NCBI RefSeq assembly: GCF_000342005.1
Contig: NZ_AOHO01000076.1
Location: forward strand, 1-64,000
Source of the DNA: Amycolatopsis decaplanina DSM 44594
Lineage (GTDB): Bacteria; Actinomycetota; Actinomycetes; Mycobacteriales; Pseudonocardiaceae
Reading direction: 5' to 3'
DNA: 64,000 nucleotides
In this document: positions 35,527-44,684 of the stretch, one piece after another
How positions within the stretch are numbered: position 1 is the first letter of the stretch
Layout of the letters: each line of letters opens with the position of its first letter
Translations under genes and position numbers: made by a program
Notes under the pieces: model-generated
Told to the model about the DNA's origin: nothing
The model's database searches: none
The model's input: only the letters and a program-made list of their open reading frames with translations

Positions 35527-36809
35527 CCAACGACGTCCGCGAAAGCGCGCAGTCGCTCCGCCGGGCCCGCCGCGCCGGGCTCGCGGCCTTCGTCGGCACC
35601 ACGATCGAGTGGTACGACTTCTACATCTACGCCACGGCCGCGAGCCTCGTCTTCGGCACCGTGTTCTTCCCCGAAACCGGCGACCGGCTGACCGGCGTCG
35701 CGGCGGCCTTCGCGACGTACGCCGTCGGGTTCTTCGCCCGGCCGCTCGGCGGCATCGTGTTCGGGCACATCGGCGACCGGGTCGGCCGCAAGACCGCGCT
35801 CGTGGTGACCCTCACCATGATGGGCGCGGCGACCTTCCTCGTCGGCTGTCTGCCCGGGTATGACCGGATAGGGACGTGGGCGCCCATCCTGCTCGTGGTG
35901 CTCAGGTTCGTCCAAGGACTCGCCGTCGGCGGTGAGTGGGGCGGCGCCGTGCTCATGGCCGTCGAACACGCGCCGCCGGACAAGAAGACCTTCTACGGCG
36001 CCTTCGCGCAGGCAGGAAACCCGGCGGGTGCGCTGCTGGCCACCGGCCTGTTCAGCCTGCTGAGCACCGGCGGCCCTGAAATGCTCGCCGACTGGGGCTG
36101 GCGGATCCCCTTCTTCGCGTCCGCGTTGCTCATCGGCGTCGGCCTCCTCGTGCGCTTGAAGGTCGAGGAGTCACCGGTCTTCGAGGACAGCACCGAAGAG
36201 ACCGGCGTGCCCATCCTGTACGCGGTGCGGACGAACTGGAAACCGATCCTGCTGGGCATCTGCGTGCTGCCCGTCGCGGTCGGCGGCTACTACCTCGTCA
36301 CCACTTTCGCTACGGCGTACGCGACCGATCCGGCCGTCGGCGTCTCCGAATCGCTCGTACTCAACGCGCTCACCATCGCCGCGTTCGTGGAACTGGCCGT
36401 GAGCTTCGGCGCCGCCTGGCTCGGTGACCGCTTCGGCAGGGTGCGGGTGGTCGCGATCGGTCTCGTCGGCGTCGCCGTACTCGCGGCACCACAGTTCCTC
36501 GTGCTGTCGACCGGAAACGCGGTGCTGATCATCGCGGCGTTCGTGGCGATGCGCCTGGCGATGACGGCGACCTACAGCCCGATCGCCGCGATCCTGTCGC
36601 AGATGTTCCGTCCGCGGGCGCGGTACACCAGCATCTCGCTGTCCTATCAGCTGGCGGGCGCGCTCTTCGGCGGTCTCTCGCCGTTGGTGTCGACCCTGCT
36701 GTTCCAGGCGACGGGCAGCATCTGGCCGGCGATCGGCCTGCTGATCGGCATGTGCGTGCTCAGCATCGCCTGTGTGCTGGCCGCTCCGCAGCACACCGAC
36801 GACGCCTAG
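35523..36809 (+). CDS. MHS-family (MFS) proton symporter
   Basis: A 428-residue transporter with about 12 membrane segments. The MFS signature GHIGDRVGRK and the opening FVGTTIEWYDFYIYATAA identify the metabolite:H+ symporter group (relatives carry citrate, alpha-ketoglutarate, shikimate or osmolytes). Start ATG at 35523 overlaps the amidohydrolase stop (ATGA), so it most likely imports that enzyme's substrate. It ends convergent with, and 4 bases over, the aldehyde dehydrogenase gene. Confidence 0.92.
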   Translation: MTNDVRESAQSLRRARRAGLAAFVGTTIEWYDFYIYATAASLVFGTVFFPETGDRLTGVAAAFATYAVGFFARPLGGIVFGHIGDRVGRKTALVVTLTMMGAATFLVGCLPGYDRIGTWAPILLVVLRFVQGLAVGGEWGGAVLMAVEHAPPDKKTFYGAFAQAGNPAGALLATGLFSLLSTGGPEMLADWGWRIPFFASALLIGVGLLVRLKVEESPVFEDSTEETGVPILYAVRTNWKPILLGICVLPVAVGGYYLVTTFATAYATDPAVGVSESLVLNALTIAAFVELAVSFGAAWLGDRFGRVRVVAIGLVGVAVLAAPQFLVLSTGNAVLIIAAFVAMRLAMTATYSPIAAILSQMFRPRARYTSISLSYQLAGALFGGLSPLVSTLLFQATGSIWPAIGLLIGMCVLSIACVLAAPQHTDDA

Positions 36810-38380
36810 CGGATGCGGAGGCGCCGCATGAGTTTCAGGCCGGACAGCATCCCCTCGACGTACTTCTCGTAGGTCTGGCCGCCGCGGGGACCCATGACCT
36901 GCTTCTTGAGCACCGCCACGTTCTTGACGTCGGTGTACTTGAGCAGGCCCTGGTCCCCGTGGCGGGCGCCGACGCCCGAATTCTTGACACCGCCGGACGG
37001 TGTCCCCTTCGCGGCGTACGCGGTGGCCAGGATGTCGTTGATGTTGACGTTGCCGGACTCGATCCGCGCGGCCACGGCACGCGCGGCGCCGACGTCGCCG
37101 CCCCAGACCGAGGCGTTGAGGCCGTACTCGGTGTCGTTGGCGAGCGCGACGGCCTCGTCGACAGTGCGGTACTTGTGCAGTGCGACAACGGGTCCGAAGG
37201 TTTCGGTGACACCGCAGAGCATGTCCTTCGTGACGCCTTCGAGGATCGTCGGTTCGAAGAACGCCGGACCGAGGTCGGGCCGGGGCTTTCCTCCACAAAG
37301 GACGGTCGCCCCCTTGGCGACGGCGTCGTCGACGTGCGATTTGACCCGGCTCATGTGGTCGACGGAGACGAGCGAACCCATGTCGGGGCCGAAGTCGTAG
37401 GCGGCCCGGACGTCGAGCGCCTTGGTCTTGGCCACGTACGCGTTCTTGAACTCGTCGTAGCGGGATTCCGGCAGATAGATCCGCTCGATGTGCATGCAGA
37501 TCTGCCCGGTGTTGCCGAAAGCGCCGAAGATCGCGCCCTGCACGGTCTCGTCGAGGTCGGCGTCTTCGAGCACGATCATCGGGTTCTTGCCGCCGAGTTC
37601 GAGGCAGCAGCCGATGAGGTTGCGGCCCGCCCGTTCGCCGATCACCCGGCCGGTGGCCGTGGAACCCGTGAACATCACGTAATTCGCCTGGTCGATAAGG
37701 GTCGGGCCGACGTCCGGGCCCTCGCCGCACACCACCTGGAACAGGCCCTTCGGCAGCCCGGCCCGCTCCAGCAGCTCGACGCCGTACAGCGGGGAGAGCG
37801 CGGTCTTGTTGTCGGGTTTCAGCACCACCGCGTTCCCGGCCATCAACGCCGGGACGGCGTCGGAAATCCCGGTGGCGAAAGGGAAGTTCCACGGCGCGAT
37901 GATCCCGACCACGCCCTTGGGCTGCCGGACCTCGGTCGACGTCGTCAGGAACGGGACCGGCCCGCCGCGTTTGGCCGGCGCCAGCAGTTTGGCGGCCCGC
38001 GTGAGGTAATGGCTCATCACCATCGCCGGGTCGCAGGTCTCCTCGATCGCCATCCGCCGGTTCTTGCCGCTCTCGACCTGGATGAGGTCGGTGACGGCCG
38101 GCGCGTTGCCGACGAAGAGCGTGTGCGCCCGTTTGAACACCTCCAGCCGCCGCTTGAGCGGTGTGGCCGCCCATTCCGTCTGCGCGGCGCGCGCCGTGGT
38201 GAACGCCTGCTCGATGTCGGCGGGGGTCGACTGGGGTAGTTCGACGAGCACGTCGCCGGTGTAGACCTCGGCGAGCTTCCAGGTCGCGCCGGACGAGCCC
38301 GGCACGCGGGCGGCGAGCCGCTGAAGGAACGCGTCGGTCACCGACGCCGGACGAGTGAGCGCGAGCGGTGTGACGGTCAT
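36806..38380 (-). CDS. Aldehyde dehydrogenase (succinate-semialdehyde type)
   Basis: A 524-residue NAD(P)+-dependent aldehyde dehydrogenase. Active-site glutamate in LELGGKNPM, catalytic Cys in FGNTGQICMHIER, and cofactor loop FTGSTATGRVIGE are present. Closest by feel to GabD2-type succinate-semialdehyde dehydrogenases of actinobacteria. ATG at 38380 follows AAAGAGGG. It begins 13 bases after the GMC oxidoreductase gene, so alcohol made into aldehyde by one may be oxidised to acid by the other. Confidence 0.92.
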   Translation of the reverse strand: MTVTPLALTRPASVTDAFLQRLAARVPGSSGATWKLAEVYTGDVLVELPQSTPADIEQAFTTARAAQTEWAATPLKRRLEVFKRAHTLFVGNAPAVTDLIQVESGKNRRMAIEETCDPAMVMSHYLTRAAKLLAPAKRGGPVPFLTTSTEVRQPKGVVGIIAPWNFPFATGISDAVPALMAGNAVVLKPDNKTALSPLYGVELLERAGLPKGLFQVVCGEGPDVGPTLIDQANYVMFTGSTATGRVIGERAGRNLIGCCLELGGKNPMIVLEDADLDETVQGAIFGAFGNTGQICMHIERIYLPESRYDEFKNAYVAKTKALDVRAAYDFGPDMGSLVSVDHMSRVKSHVDDAVAKGATVLCGGKPRPDLGPAFFEPTILEGVTKDMLCGVTETFGPVVALHKYRTVDEAVALANDTEYGLNASVWGGDVGAARAVAARIESGNVNINDILATAYAAKGTPSGGVKNSGVGARHGDQGLLKYTDVKNVAVLKKQVMGPRGGQTYEKYVEGMLSGLKLMRRLRIR

Positions 38381-38393
38381 GGCCCTCTTTCCG

Positions 38394-40022
38394 TCAGTTG
38401 TCCGACAAGACAAGCCGCGCGCCCATCTCGCCGATCATGATGGCGGGCGCGTTGGTGTTGCCGCCGGTGATCGACGGCATGATCGAGGCGTCGCAGACCC
38501 GCAGGCCCTCCACGCCGCGGACCTTGAGATCGGGACCGACGACCGCGAGTTCGTCGACGCCCATCCGGCAGGTGCCGACGCCGTGGTAGACCGAGGTCGC
38601 GCGGTTCAGGATCGCGTCGCGCAGCTCCTGGCCCCGCAGCGCCTTGCCCGGGTGGAGCTCTTCCTTGATCGAGCCGTTGAACGCCCCCGACGCGAAGATC
38701 TCGCGGACCATCTCCGAACCCTCCCCGAGCACCTCGAGGTCGGCCGGGTCGGACAGGTACTGGAAGTCGATCAGCGGCGCCGCCGTGGGATCGGCCGAAG
38801 CGAGGCGCAGCGTGCCGCGGCTCTTCGGGTAGATCAGCGTGGTCAGCACGGTGAGCGCGGGCCGCTTGTCGACGTCGTGCCGGATCGGCGCGTCCTGGTT
38901 GGGCGTCACGTATGCCCACGGCAGGAGGTGCAGCTGGAGGTCGGGGACCTCGGCGGCTTGGGAGGTCTTGAGGAAGGCGACCGCCTCGAAGACCGAGTTC
39001 GCCAGGAACGTCGTCCCGGGCCGCATCAGTTCGCTGACGAGGCCGCGTGCGAAGTACGGCGGCGTGCCCTTGTTCTTGCTCGACGACGCGCGGAACGTCA
39101 GCGCGTGGAACATGTGGTCGTGCAGGTTGTCGCCGACCGGCAGGTCCGCGACGACGTCGATGCCGTGCTCCTTCAGGTGCTCGGCGTGGCCGATCCCGGA
39201 CAGCATCAGCAGCTGCGCGGAGCCGACGAAGCCCGCCGAGAGGATGACCTCCTTGCCCGCGCGCAGGATGCGCCGTCCCCCGTTCGCGTCGACGACTTCG
39301 ACGCCGGCGGCACGGCCGTTCTCGATGAGCACCTTCTTCGCCAGCACCCCGGATCGGACCTGCAGCGTGGCGGGCGCGAGATGGTGGATGTAGCCGCGCG
39401 AGGCGCTGTAGCGCAGGCCGTCGGCGGCGTTCTGCTGCATCCGGCTGACGCCCTCCTGCGACCCCGCGTTGTAGTCGTCGAGGATCTCGCAGCCGATCGC
39501 GTCGGCGGTCGCCTGGAGGAACTGCAGCGTGCCTTCCTGCGGGGTCTTGTTGCGGGTGACCCGGATCGGCCCGCCCGCGCCCCGGAACTCGCTCTCGCCG
39601 TCCTCGAAGTCCTCCAACCGCTTGTACGCGGCGTTGACGCTGTCGGCGTCCCAGCCCTTGTTGCCCTCGGCGGCCCAGGAGTCGAAGTTGGCGCGGTTGC
39701 CGCGCACGTAGACCATGCCGTTGATGGAACTGGAGCCGCCGACCACCTTGCCGCGCGGCACCGGCATCCGGCGATCGAGAACGTGTTTCTGCGGCACCGA
39801 GTAGTAGCCCCAGTCGAAGGGCTTCTTGAGCTGGGGCACCGCGTGCATCGGGCCGACCAGCCCCGGCTTCTTGACGAGCAGCCGCTCGTCGGTCTTCCCC
39901 GCCTCGAGCACGATCACGCTGGCCCCGGACTCCGCCAGCCTGCCCGCGATCGCGGCCCCCGAGCTGCCCGATCCGACGACCACGTAGTCGGCCTCGTCGC
40001 CGCGCGCAGCCCTGTTCGCCAT
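38394..40022 (-). CDS. GMC-family oxidoreductase (choline dehydrogenase type)
   Basis: A 542-residue FAD enzyme oxidising an alcohol. FAD-binding VVVGSGSSGAAIAGRLAE at 15-32, the second signature GGSSSINGMVYVRG, catalytic His region YHGVGTCRMG and C-terminal GGNTNAPAIMIGE are all present. ATG at 40022 follows GAGGAG. A KstR-like palindrome (40049-40074) stands 27 bases upstream, hinting at control by a TetR-type steroid or lipid regulator. Forms an operon with the aldehyde dehydrogenase. Confidence 0.92.
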   Translation of the reverse strand: MANRAARGDEADYVVVGSGSSGAAIAGRLAESGASVIVLEAGKTDERLLVKKPGLVGPMHAVPQLKKPFDWGYYSVPQKHVLDRRMPVPRGKVVGGSSSINGMVYVRGNRANFDSWAAEGNKGWDADSVNAAYKRLEDFEDGESEFRGAGGPIRVTRNKTPQEGTLQFLQATADAIGCEILDDYNAGSQEGVSRMQQNAADGLRYSASRGYIHHLAPATLQVRSGVLAKKVLIENGRAAGVEVVDANGGRRILRAGKEVILSAGFVGSAQLLMLSGIGHAEHLKEHGIDVVADLPVGDNLHDHMFHALTFRASSSKNKGTPPYFARGLVSELMRPGTTFLANSVFEAVAFLKTSQAAEVPDLQLHLLPWAYVTPNQDAPIRHDVDKRPALTVLTTLIYPKSRGTLRLASADPTAAPLIDFQYLSDPADLEVLGEGSEMVREIFASGAFNGSIKEELHPGKALRGQELRDAILNRATSVYHGVGTCRMGVDELAVVGPDLKVRGVEGLRVCDASIMPSITGGNTNAPAIMIGEMGARLVLSDN

Positions 40023-40048
40023 GTCCGCTCCTCGGTCCGCCCACCGTG

Positions 40049-40074
40049 CAGAACTGTAACCTGTTCTAGTTCTG
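40049..40074. promoter_or_regulatory. KstR-like palindrome before the GMC gene
   Basis: TGTAACCTGTTCTA (40055-40068) fits the KstR pattern TnnAACnnGTTnnA exactly, and is nested inside CAGAAC...GTTCTG. The whole 26 bases are close to palindromic. Confidence 0.5.
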
Positions 40075-40138
40075 TCACCGTATAGCGAGACCGGCCGGTT
40101 CCGCAACGGCCGTCGCTCCCCGGCCGGCCTTCGAGACC

Positions 40139-40978
40139 TCAGCGCAGCGGTTCGAGCGCCTTCGCCAGCGGATCCAGCACGGCGGGGGTGTGCGGCGGCG
40201 GCAGGTAGATGATCGCCAGGTCGAGACCCGCTTCGCCGAGGGCTTCGGCCTCCGCGCCGACCTTGGCGTAGTCACCGTCCGTGCCGAGGCGCACATGCGA
40301 GGACAAGGTGATCTCGCCCGGGTCCCGCCCGATGTCCGCGCAGTGCCGGTGCAGCACCGCACGCTTGTGCGCGAACTCCTCCGGCGTGCCACCGACGAAG
40401 TTCCAGTGCTGGGCGTATTTCGCGGCCGTGCGCAGGGTCCGCTTCTCGCCGCTGCCGCCGATGCAGATCGGCGGATGCGGCTTCTGCACGCCCTTCGGTT
40501 CACAGCGGGCGTCGGTCAGCCGGTAGTGCTCGCCCTGGAAGGTGGTGGTCTCCTGGGTCAGCAGACCGACGAGGACCTCGCAGGCTTCCTCGAACCTGTC
40601 ACTGCGTTCCTTGATGGTGCCGAGTTCCATGCCGTACGCGCCGGATTCCTCTTCGTTCCAGCCCGCACCGATCCCGATCTCCAGGCGGCCGCCGGAAACG
40701 ATGTCCAGTGTCGCGGCCATGTTCGCGAGGAGCGCGGGGTGGCGGTAGTGGATCCCACTGACCAAGGTGCCCAGCCGGAGCCGTTTCGTGGCCTGCGCGA
40801 GCGCGGTGAGGGTCACCCACCCTTCCAGGCACGGACCGGTCGAATCCGAGAAAATGGGATAGAAGTGATCGAAGGTCCAACCGGATTCGAAGAGTTCGAT
40901 CTCGTCGGCGGCCTGCCAGACGGCGAGCATGTCGGACCAAACGGTGTCCTGCGGCGAAGTCTTGATGGCGAATCGCAT
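40139..40978 (-). CDS. LLM-class F420-dependent oxidoreductase
   Basis: A 279-residue luciferase-like TIM-barrel enzyme. Signatures include FESGWTFDHF, LGTLVSGIHYRHPALLA, LEIGIGAGWNEEE and CIGGSGEKRTLR, typical of the F420-dependent branch. ATG at 40978. It lies between the CoA transferase and the GMC gene, same strand. Substrate unknown. Confidence 0.88.
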   Translation of the reverse strand: MRFAIKTSPQDTVWSDMLAVWQAADEIELFESGWTFDHFYPIFSDSTGPCLEGWVTLTALAQATKRLRLGTLVSGIHYRHPALLANMAATLDIVSGGRLEIGIGAGWNEEESGAYGMELGTIKERSDRFEEACEVLVGLLTQETTTFQGEHYRLTDARCEPKGVQKPHPPICIGGSGEKRTLRTAAKYAQHWNFVGGTPEEFAHKRAVLHRHCADIGRDPGEITLSSHVRLGTDGDYAKVGAEAEALGEAGLDLAIIYLPPPHTPAVLDPLAKALEPLR

Positions 40979-41024
40979 GATCTTGATCGTAAACCTGGAG
41001 TTCCTCCAGTGGCGCGCCCGGAAT

Positions 41025-42191
41025 TCAGCGGGCGATACCGCGGCGAAGGTATTCGTCGGCGTCCACTCCGGACTCGACGAGCAAGGCGTGCGTGTGCTCT
41101 CCCAGCGCCGGGACGTCGCCCATGCACGCCTCGAAATCGGCGAAGGTCACCGGCGGCAGCAGCGCGTCGATCCGGGCGAATTCGGTGCCGACCTCGCGCC
41201 AGCGATCGCGGGCCCGCAACTGGGGGTGATCGGCGACCTGGCCGACGTCCTTGAGCCGGGCGGCGGGAACGCCGGCCGCGGCGAGCCGTTCGTCGAGTTC
41301 ACTGGCGGACCACCGCGACGTCCGGGCGGCGACGGCCGCGTCGCATTCCGCGCGATGGGCCACGCGTTGCACGTTGGTGGTGAAGCGTGGGTCGTCGGCG
41401 AGCTCGGGCGCGTCGAGGACGTCGGTGACGAGCGTGCGCCAGCCGGTGTCGTTCTGGACGCCGATGAGCATCTGGCCGTCGCGGGTGGGGAAGGCGTCGT
41501 ACGGCGCGATCGAACTGTGGCTCAGTCCCATCCGCTCGGGCTCTGTTCCGGCGTACATCCGGGTGTTGAGCGCGTACCCCATCCATTCGACGATGGCCTC
41601 CAGCATCGAGACCTCGATCGTCGCGCCCTCGCCGGTGCGCCAGCGGCGCAGCAACCCCGCCAGCACCGCCTGCGCGCAATACATGCCCGAGGCGATGTCG
41701 GCGGCCGGGATCCCGGTCTTCGCCGGAGCGTCCGGCGTACCGGTGATCGCGATGAGCCCGGCCTCGGCCTGGATCAGCATGTCGTAGGCCTTGCGCTGTT
41801 CCATCGGCCCACCGGTGCCGAACCCGGACAGGTTCACCACGATCAGCTCCGGGTGATCCGCCCGCAGATCACCGAAACCGAGCCGCTCCGCCGCGCCGGG
41901 CGCGAGGTTCTGCACGAACACGTCGGCTTTGGCGACCAGCCGGCGGACCACGTCACGGCCCTCGGCGGTCTTGAGGTCGACGGCGAGCGACTCCTTGCCT
42001 CGGTTGAGCCAGACGAAATGCGCGCCGCTGCCGTGCACGGCGTGGTCGTAGGACCGCGCGAAATCCCCGCCGTCGACGCGCTCGACCTTGATCACCCGCG
42101 CGCCGAGATCGGCGAGGCTGCGAGTGGCCAGCGGCGCGGCGACGGCCTGTTCGATGGCGACGACGATGACCCCTTCGAGCGGCCGGGTCAT
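41025..42191 (-). CDS. CaiB/BaiF-family (class III) CoA transferase
   Basis: A 388-residue CoA transferase. Family features: LADLGARVIKVERVDGGD, WLNRGKESLAVDLKT, the GFGTGGP motif and the catalytic Asp in IPAADIASGMY. It moves CoA between organic acids. Start ATG at 42191 overlaps the acyl-CoA dehydrogenase stop by 4 bases, so the two act in one catabolic step sequence. Confidence 0.92.
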   Translation of the reverse strand: MTRPLEGVIVVAIEQAVAAPLATRSLADLGARVIKVERVDGGDFARSYDHAVHGSGAHFVWLNRGKESLAVDLKTAEGRDVVRRLVAKADVFVQNLAPGAAERLGFGDLRADHPELIVVNLSGFGTGGPMEQRKAYDMLIQAEAGLIAITGTPDAPAKTGIPAADIASGMYCAQAVLAGLLRRWRTGEGATIEVSMLEAIVEWMGYALNTRMYAGTEPERMGLSHSSIAPYDAFPTRDGQMLIGVQNDTGWRTLVTDVLDAPELADDPRFTTNVQRVAHRAECDAAVAARTSRWSASELDERLAAAGVPAARLKDVGQVADHPQLRARDRWREVGTEFARIDALLPPVTFADFEACMGDVPALGEHTHALLVESGVDADEYLRRGIAR

Positions 42192-43363
42192 GCTTTCTTC
42201 TTCTCGGCCCGCACCAGACCACCACCGATGATCAAGCGCTGGATCTCACTCGTGCCCTCGTACAGCCGCATCAGCCTGACGTCCCGGTAGATGCGTTCCA
42301 CCGCGACCTCGCGCAGGTAGCCGCTTCCTCCGTGGACCTGCACCGCCAGATCCGCGGCCTTGCCCGCCATCTCGGTACAGAACAGCTTCGCCGCCGACGG
42401 CGCGATCCGCCTGTCCTCCCCCGTCACATACGACCGCGCCGCCTCACGGGCCAGCGCGCGTCCGGCGAGCACGCCGGTCTGCTGATCGGCGAGCATCGCC
42501 TGCACCAGCTGGAAATCCCCGATCGGTGTCCCACCCTGCGTCGCCGTGGCGGCGTAGGCGACCGACTCGTCCAACGCCCGCTGCGCCGCACCGACCGCCA
42601 GACCCGCCATGTGGATCCGGCCGCGGGCCAGCGACGTCATCGCCGCCTTGTAGCCGACGTCGCCGTCCCCGCCGACCAACGCCTCCGGCCCGACCCTGAC
42701 CTGCGAGAACGTGACATCCGCGGTACGCGAACCCTCCTGCCCCATCTTCGCGTCCTTCGCCCCGACTGTGATGCCGGGCGCGTCGGCGGGCACGAGGAAC
42801 ACCGCGATCCCCGTCCCGGCCTCCGACACGGGCTTCGTACGGGCGAACACGACGAACAATCCGGCCTCGGTGGCGTTGGTGATGAACTGCTTGCCGCCGT
42901 CGATCACCCAGCCGTCACCGTCCCGCTTCGCGCTGGTCCGCAGACCGGCCGGGTTCGATCCCGCGCCGGGCTCGGTGAGCGCGAACGACGCGACGACCTC
43001 CCCCGACGCGATTCCCGGCAACCACCGAGCCCGCTGCTCCTTGGTCCCGAACCCGACCAGCACCTGCCCGGCGATCCCGTTGTTCGTGCCGAACATCGAC
43101 CGCAACGCCAGTGACGTGTACCCCAGCGCCATCGCGACCTCGACGTCCTGGACCAGGTCGAGGCCGAGCCCACCCCACTCCTGCGGGATCGCGTACCCGA
43201 ACAAGCCCATCTCCGCGGCCTGTGTCCGCAGATCGGCCGGAATGGCGTCCGTATTCATGATCTCGAGCTCACGAGGCATCACACGAGTGCGCACGAAATC
43301 GTTGATCTGGCCGAGAACGTCAGCGAAGACGTCGTCGGGGACGTCGGGGTTGCCGGTGTACAT
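42188..43363 (-). CDS. Acyl-CoA dehydrogenase
   Basis: A 391-residue FAD enzyme that desaturates an acyl-CoA. Signatures: FALTEPGAGSNPAGL, catalytic Glu in LYEGTSEIQR, and the QVHGGSGYLRE region. It resembles glutaryl-CoA/short-chain types in length. ATG at 43363 (after GAGGGG) is preferred over a GTG three codons upstream. First gene of the minus-strand catabolic run down to 36806. Confidence 0.92.
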   Translation of the reverse strand: MYTGNPDVPDDVFADVLGQINDFVRTRVMPRELEIMNTDAIPADLRTQAAEMGLFGYAIPQEWGGLGLDLVQDVEVAMALGYTSLALRSMFGTNNGIAGQVLVGFGTKEQRARWLPGIASGEVVASFALTEPGAGSNPAGLRTSAKRDGDGWVIDGGKQFITNATEAGLFVVFARTKPVSEAGTGIAVFLVPADAPGITVGAKDAKMGQEGSRTADVTFSQVRVGPEALVGGDGDVGYKAAMTSLARGRIHMAGLAVGAAQRALDESVAYAATATQGGTPIGDFQLVQAMLADQQTGVLAGRALAREAARSYVTGEDRRIAPSAAKLFCTEMAGKAADLAVQVHGGSGYLREVAVERIYRDVRLMRLYEGTSEIQRLIIGGGLVRAEKKKA

Positions 43364-43491
43364 GCCCCTCACTATCGATCACCGGCCGGGATCGGTCCAC
43401 TCCCTCGAGTGGACCTGACCCTGGGACCTATCGGACATGTTGATCATCGTCCTAACGTCGAAGAGCCCGACACCCGGAAAGGACACGTCCC

Positions 43492-43836
43492 ATGCGTACA
43501 CGCACCGTTTTTCTCGCCGTGGCCAGTGCCGTCGCCCTGTGTTTCACGATCCCTGCGACAGCCTCCGCGGCCGAAGGCGAATTCACCTACCGCTACTACG
43601 ACGAAGACGAAGAGATCCAGGTCGGCACCCTGGTGGACCCGCCCAGCGGCGAATGCATCGAGATTCCCGAAATAGCCGACTGGGACGTCGACGCGTTCCG
43701 CCCGCGCAACGACACCGACTCGACGGCGGTGGTGTTCTTGGACGACGACTGCTCGAGCGATTCCTACTATTCGCTTCGCCCCCACGGCGGCCGAGGCTCG
43801 GACAGACTTCTCCTGCGTTCGGTGATCTTCAGTTAG
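43492..43836 (+). CDS. Small acidic secreted protein, unknown
   Basis: A 114-residue exported protein with signal peptide 1-27 (TASAAE). The mature part is acidic (YYDEDEEIQ) with two cysteines (GECIEIP, DDCSSD), which may form a disulfide. No family recognised. ATG at 43492 follows AAAGGA. Flanked by a palindrome downstream. Confidence 0.75.
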   Translation: MRTRTVFLAVASAVALCFTIPATASAAEGEFTYRYYDEDEEIQVGTLVDPPSGECIEIPEIADWDVDAFRPRNDTDSTAVVFLDDDCSSDSYYSLRPHGGRGSDRLLLRSVIFS

Positions 43837-43843
43837 CCCAAGC

Positions 43844-43889
43844 CTCGTGAGTGGTGAGGACGGTTAGAACCGTCCTCACCACTCACGAG
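43844..43889. repeat. GTGAGTGG-family palindrome, perfect copy
   Basis: Two 22-base arms (CTCGTGAGTGGTGAGGACGG... and its complement) are perfectly complementary around AG. It sits between two convergent genes and may act as a bidirectional terminator. Confidence 0.9.
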
Positions 43890-43939
43890 CGCGGCACTAC
43901 CTTCCCTCGTATCCAAGGGTCCTGCCGTGCTGACGCCGG

Positions 43940-44608
43940 TCAGGAGGTTCCGGTGAGGATCGTCAGCCCATAGGCCGACAGGACGCGGTTGACCGGGAGG
44001 AAGTAGGTGGAGCCGCCGCTGGAGCAGTTCCCGCTGCCTCCGATCAGCACCCCCTGCGCCTGTGTCCCACTGACGAACGGCCCGCCGTTGTCGCCCGGCT
44101 CGGCGCAGACCGAGGTCCGGGTCAAGCCGGTCAGCGTTCCCTCGGGAAAGGTGATCGTCTGATTCTTCGCCTGGATGATCCCGCACCGCCAGCCGGTGGT
44201 CGCGCCGTGCTTGCACACCGACGTGCCGACCGGGGCTTCGACCGAACCGGTGATCGTCACCCGGCTGTCGGTGGGCGGGATCGATCCCACCAGCCGCCAG
44301 TCGGTCGTGTTGGTCACCCGGATGACGATGGCGCCGTTCGGCGGGAACTGGGCGGCCACGACCACCCCGACCACGCGGCCCGCGCTGTGGACGGTGTCGC
44401 CTGGTCCGCCGCAGGCGGAGCTCGCGATCAGGTAGCCGATCTTCCCCGCGACGGCGGCGAATCCGGCCGTGCACCGGGACGCGGCGCTGCTCTGCAGCAC
44501 GCTCCCGCCGCCGAGCGGTGCGGGAGCGTTTGCCTGCGCGGCCGGCGGCAGAACCAGGCAGAACACCAGGATCAAGCCGGGCAGAAAGCGGGATCGGGGC
44601 AGTCTCAT
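43940..44608 (-). CDS. Secreted S1-fold protein with lost catalytic residues
   Basis: A 222-residue exported protein related to streptogrisin-type S1 proteases. Signal peptide 1-27. The expected TAGHC is replaced by ASSAC, so the histidine position is Ala65, and GDSGGP is replaced by GDNGGP with Asn174 in place of the serine. Six cysteines remain (RCTAGF, SACGG, VCKHG, RCGII, VCAEP, NCSSG). So the fold seems kept while the triad is lost: a likely pseudoprotease that binds or inhibits. ATG at 44608 follows GGAGGG. It lacks the long pro-region of streptogrisins. Confidence 0.85.
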   Translation of the reverse strand: MRLPRSRFLPGLILVFCLVLPPAAQANAPAPLGGGSVLQSSAASRCTAGFAAVAGKIGYLIASSACGGPGDTVHSAGRVVGVVVAAQFPPNGAIVIRVTNTTDWRLVGSIPPTDSRVTITGSVEAPVGTSVCKHGATTGWRCGIIQAKNQTITFPEGTLTGLTRTSVCAEPGDNGGPFVSGTQAQGVLIGGSGNCSSGGSTYFLPVNRVLSAYGLTILTGTS

Positions 44609-44684
44609 GGGACCCTCCGACGGCCGGGGACGTCCCGATCCTATCCAGCCGGGCGCCCCGGCCCATCCGCCGAATCGCGCATTC

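Noticed and set aside
36171..38174. Minus-strand open frame of 667 codons
   Set aside because: It overlaps the aldehyde dehydrogenase in another frame and the transporter on the other strand; both have clear signatures.
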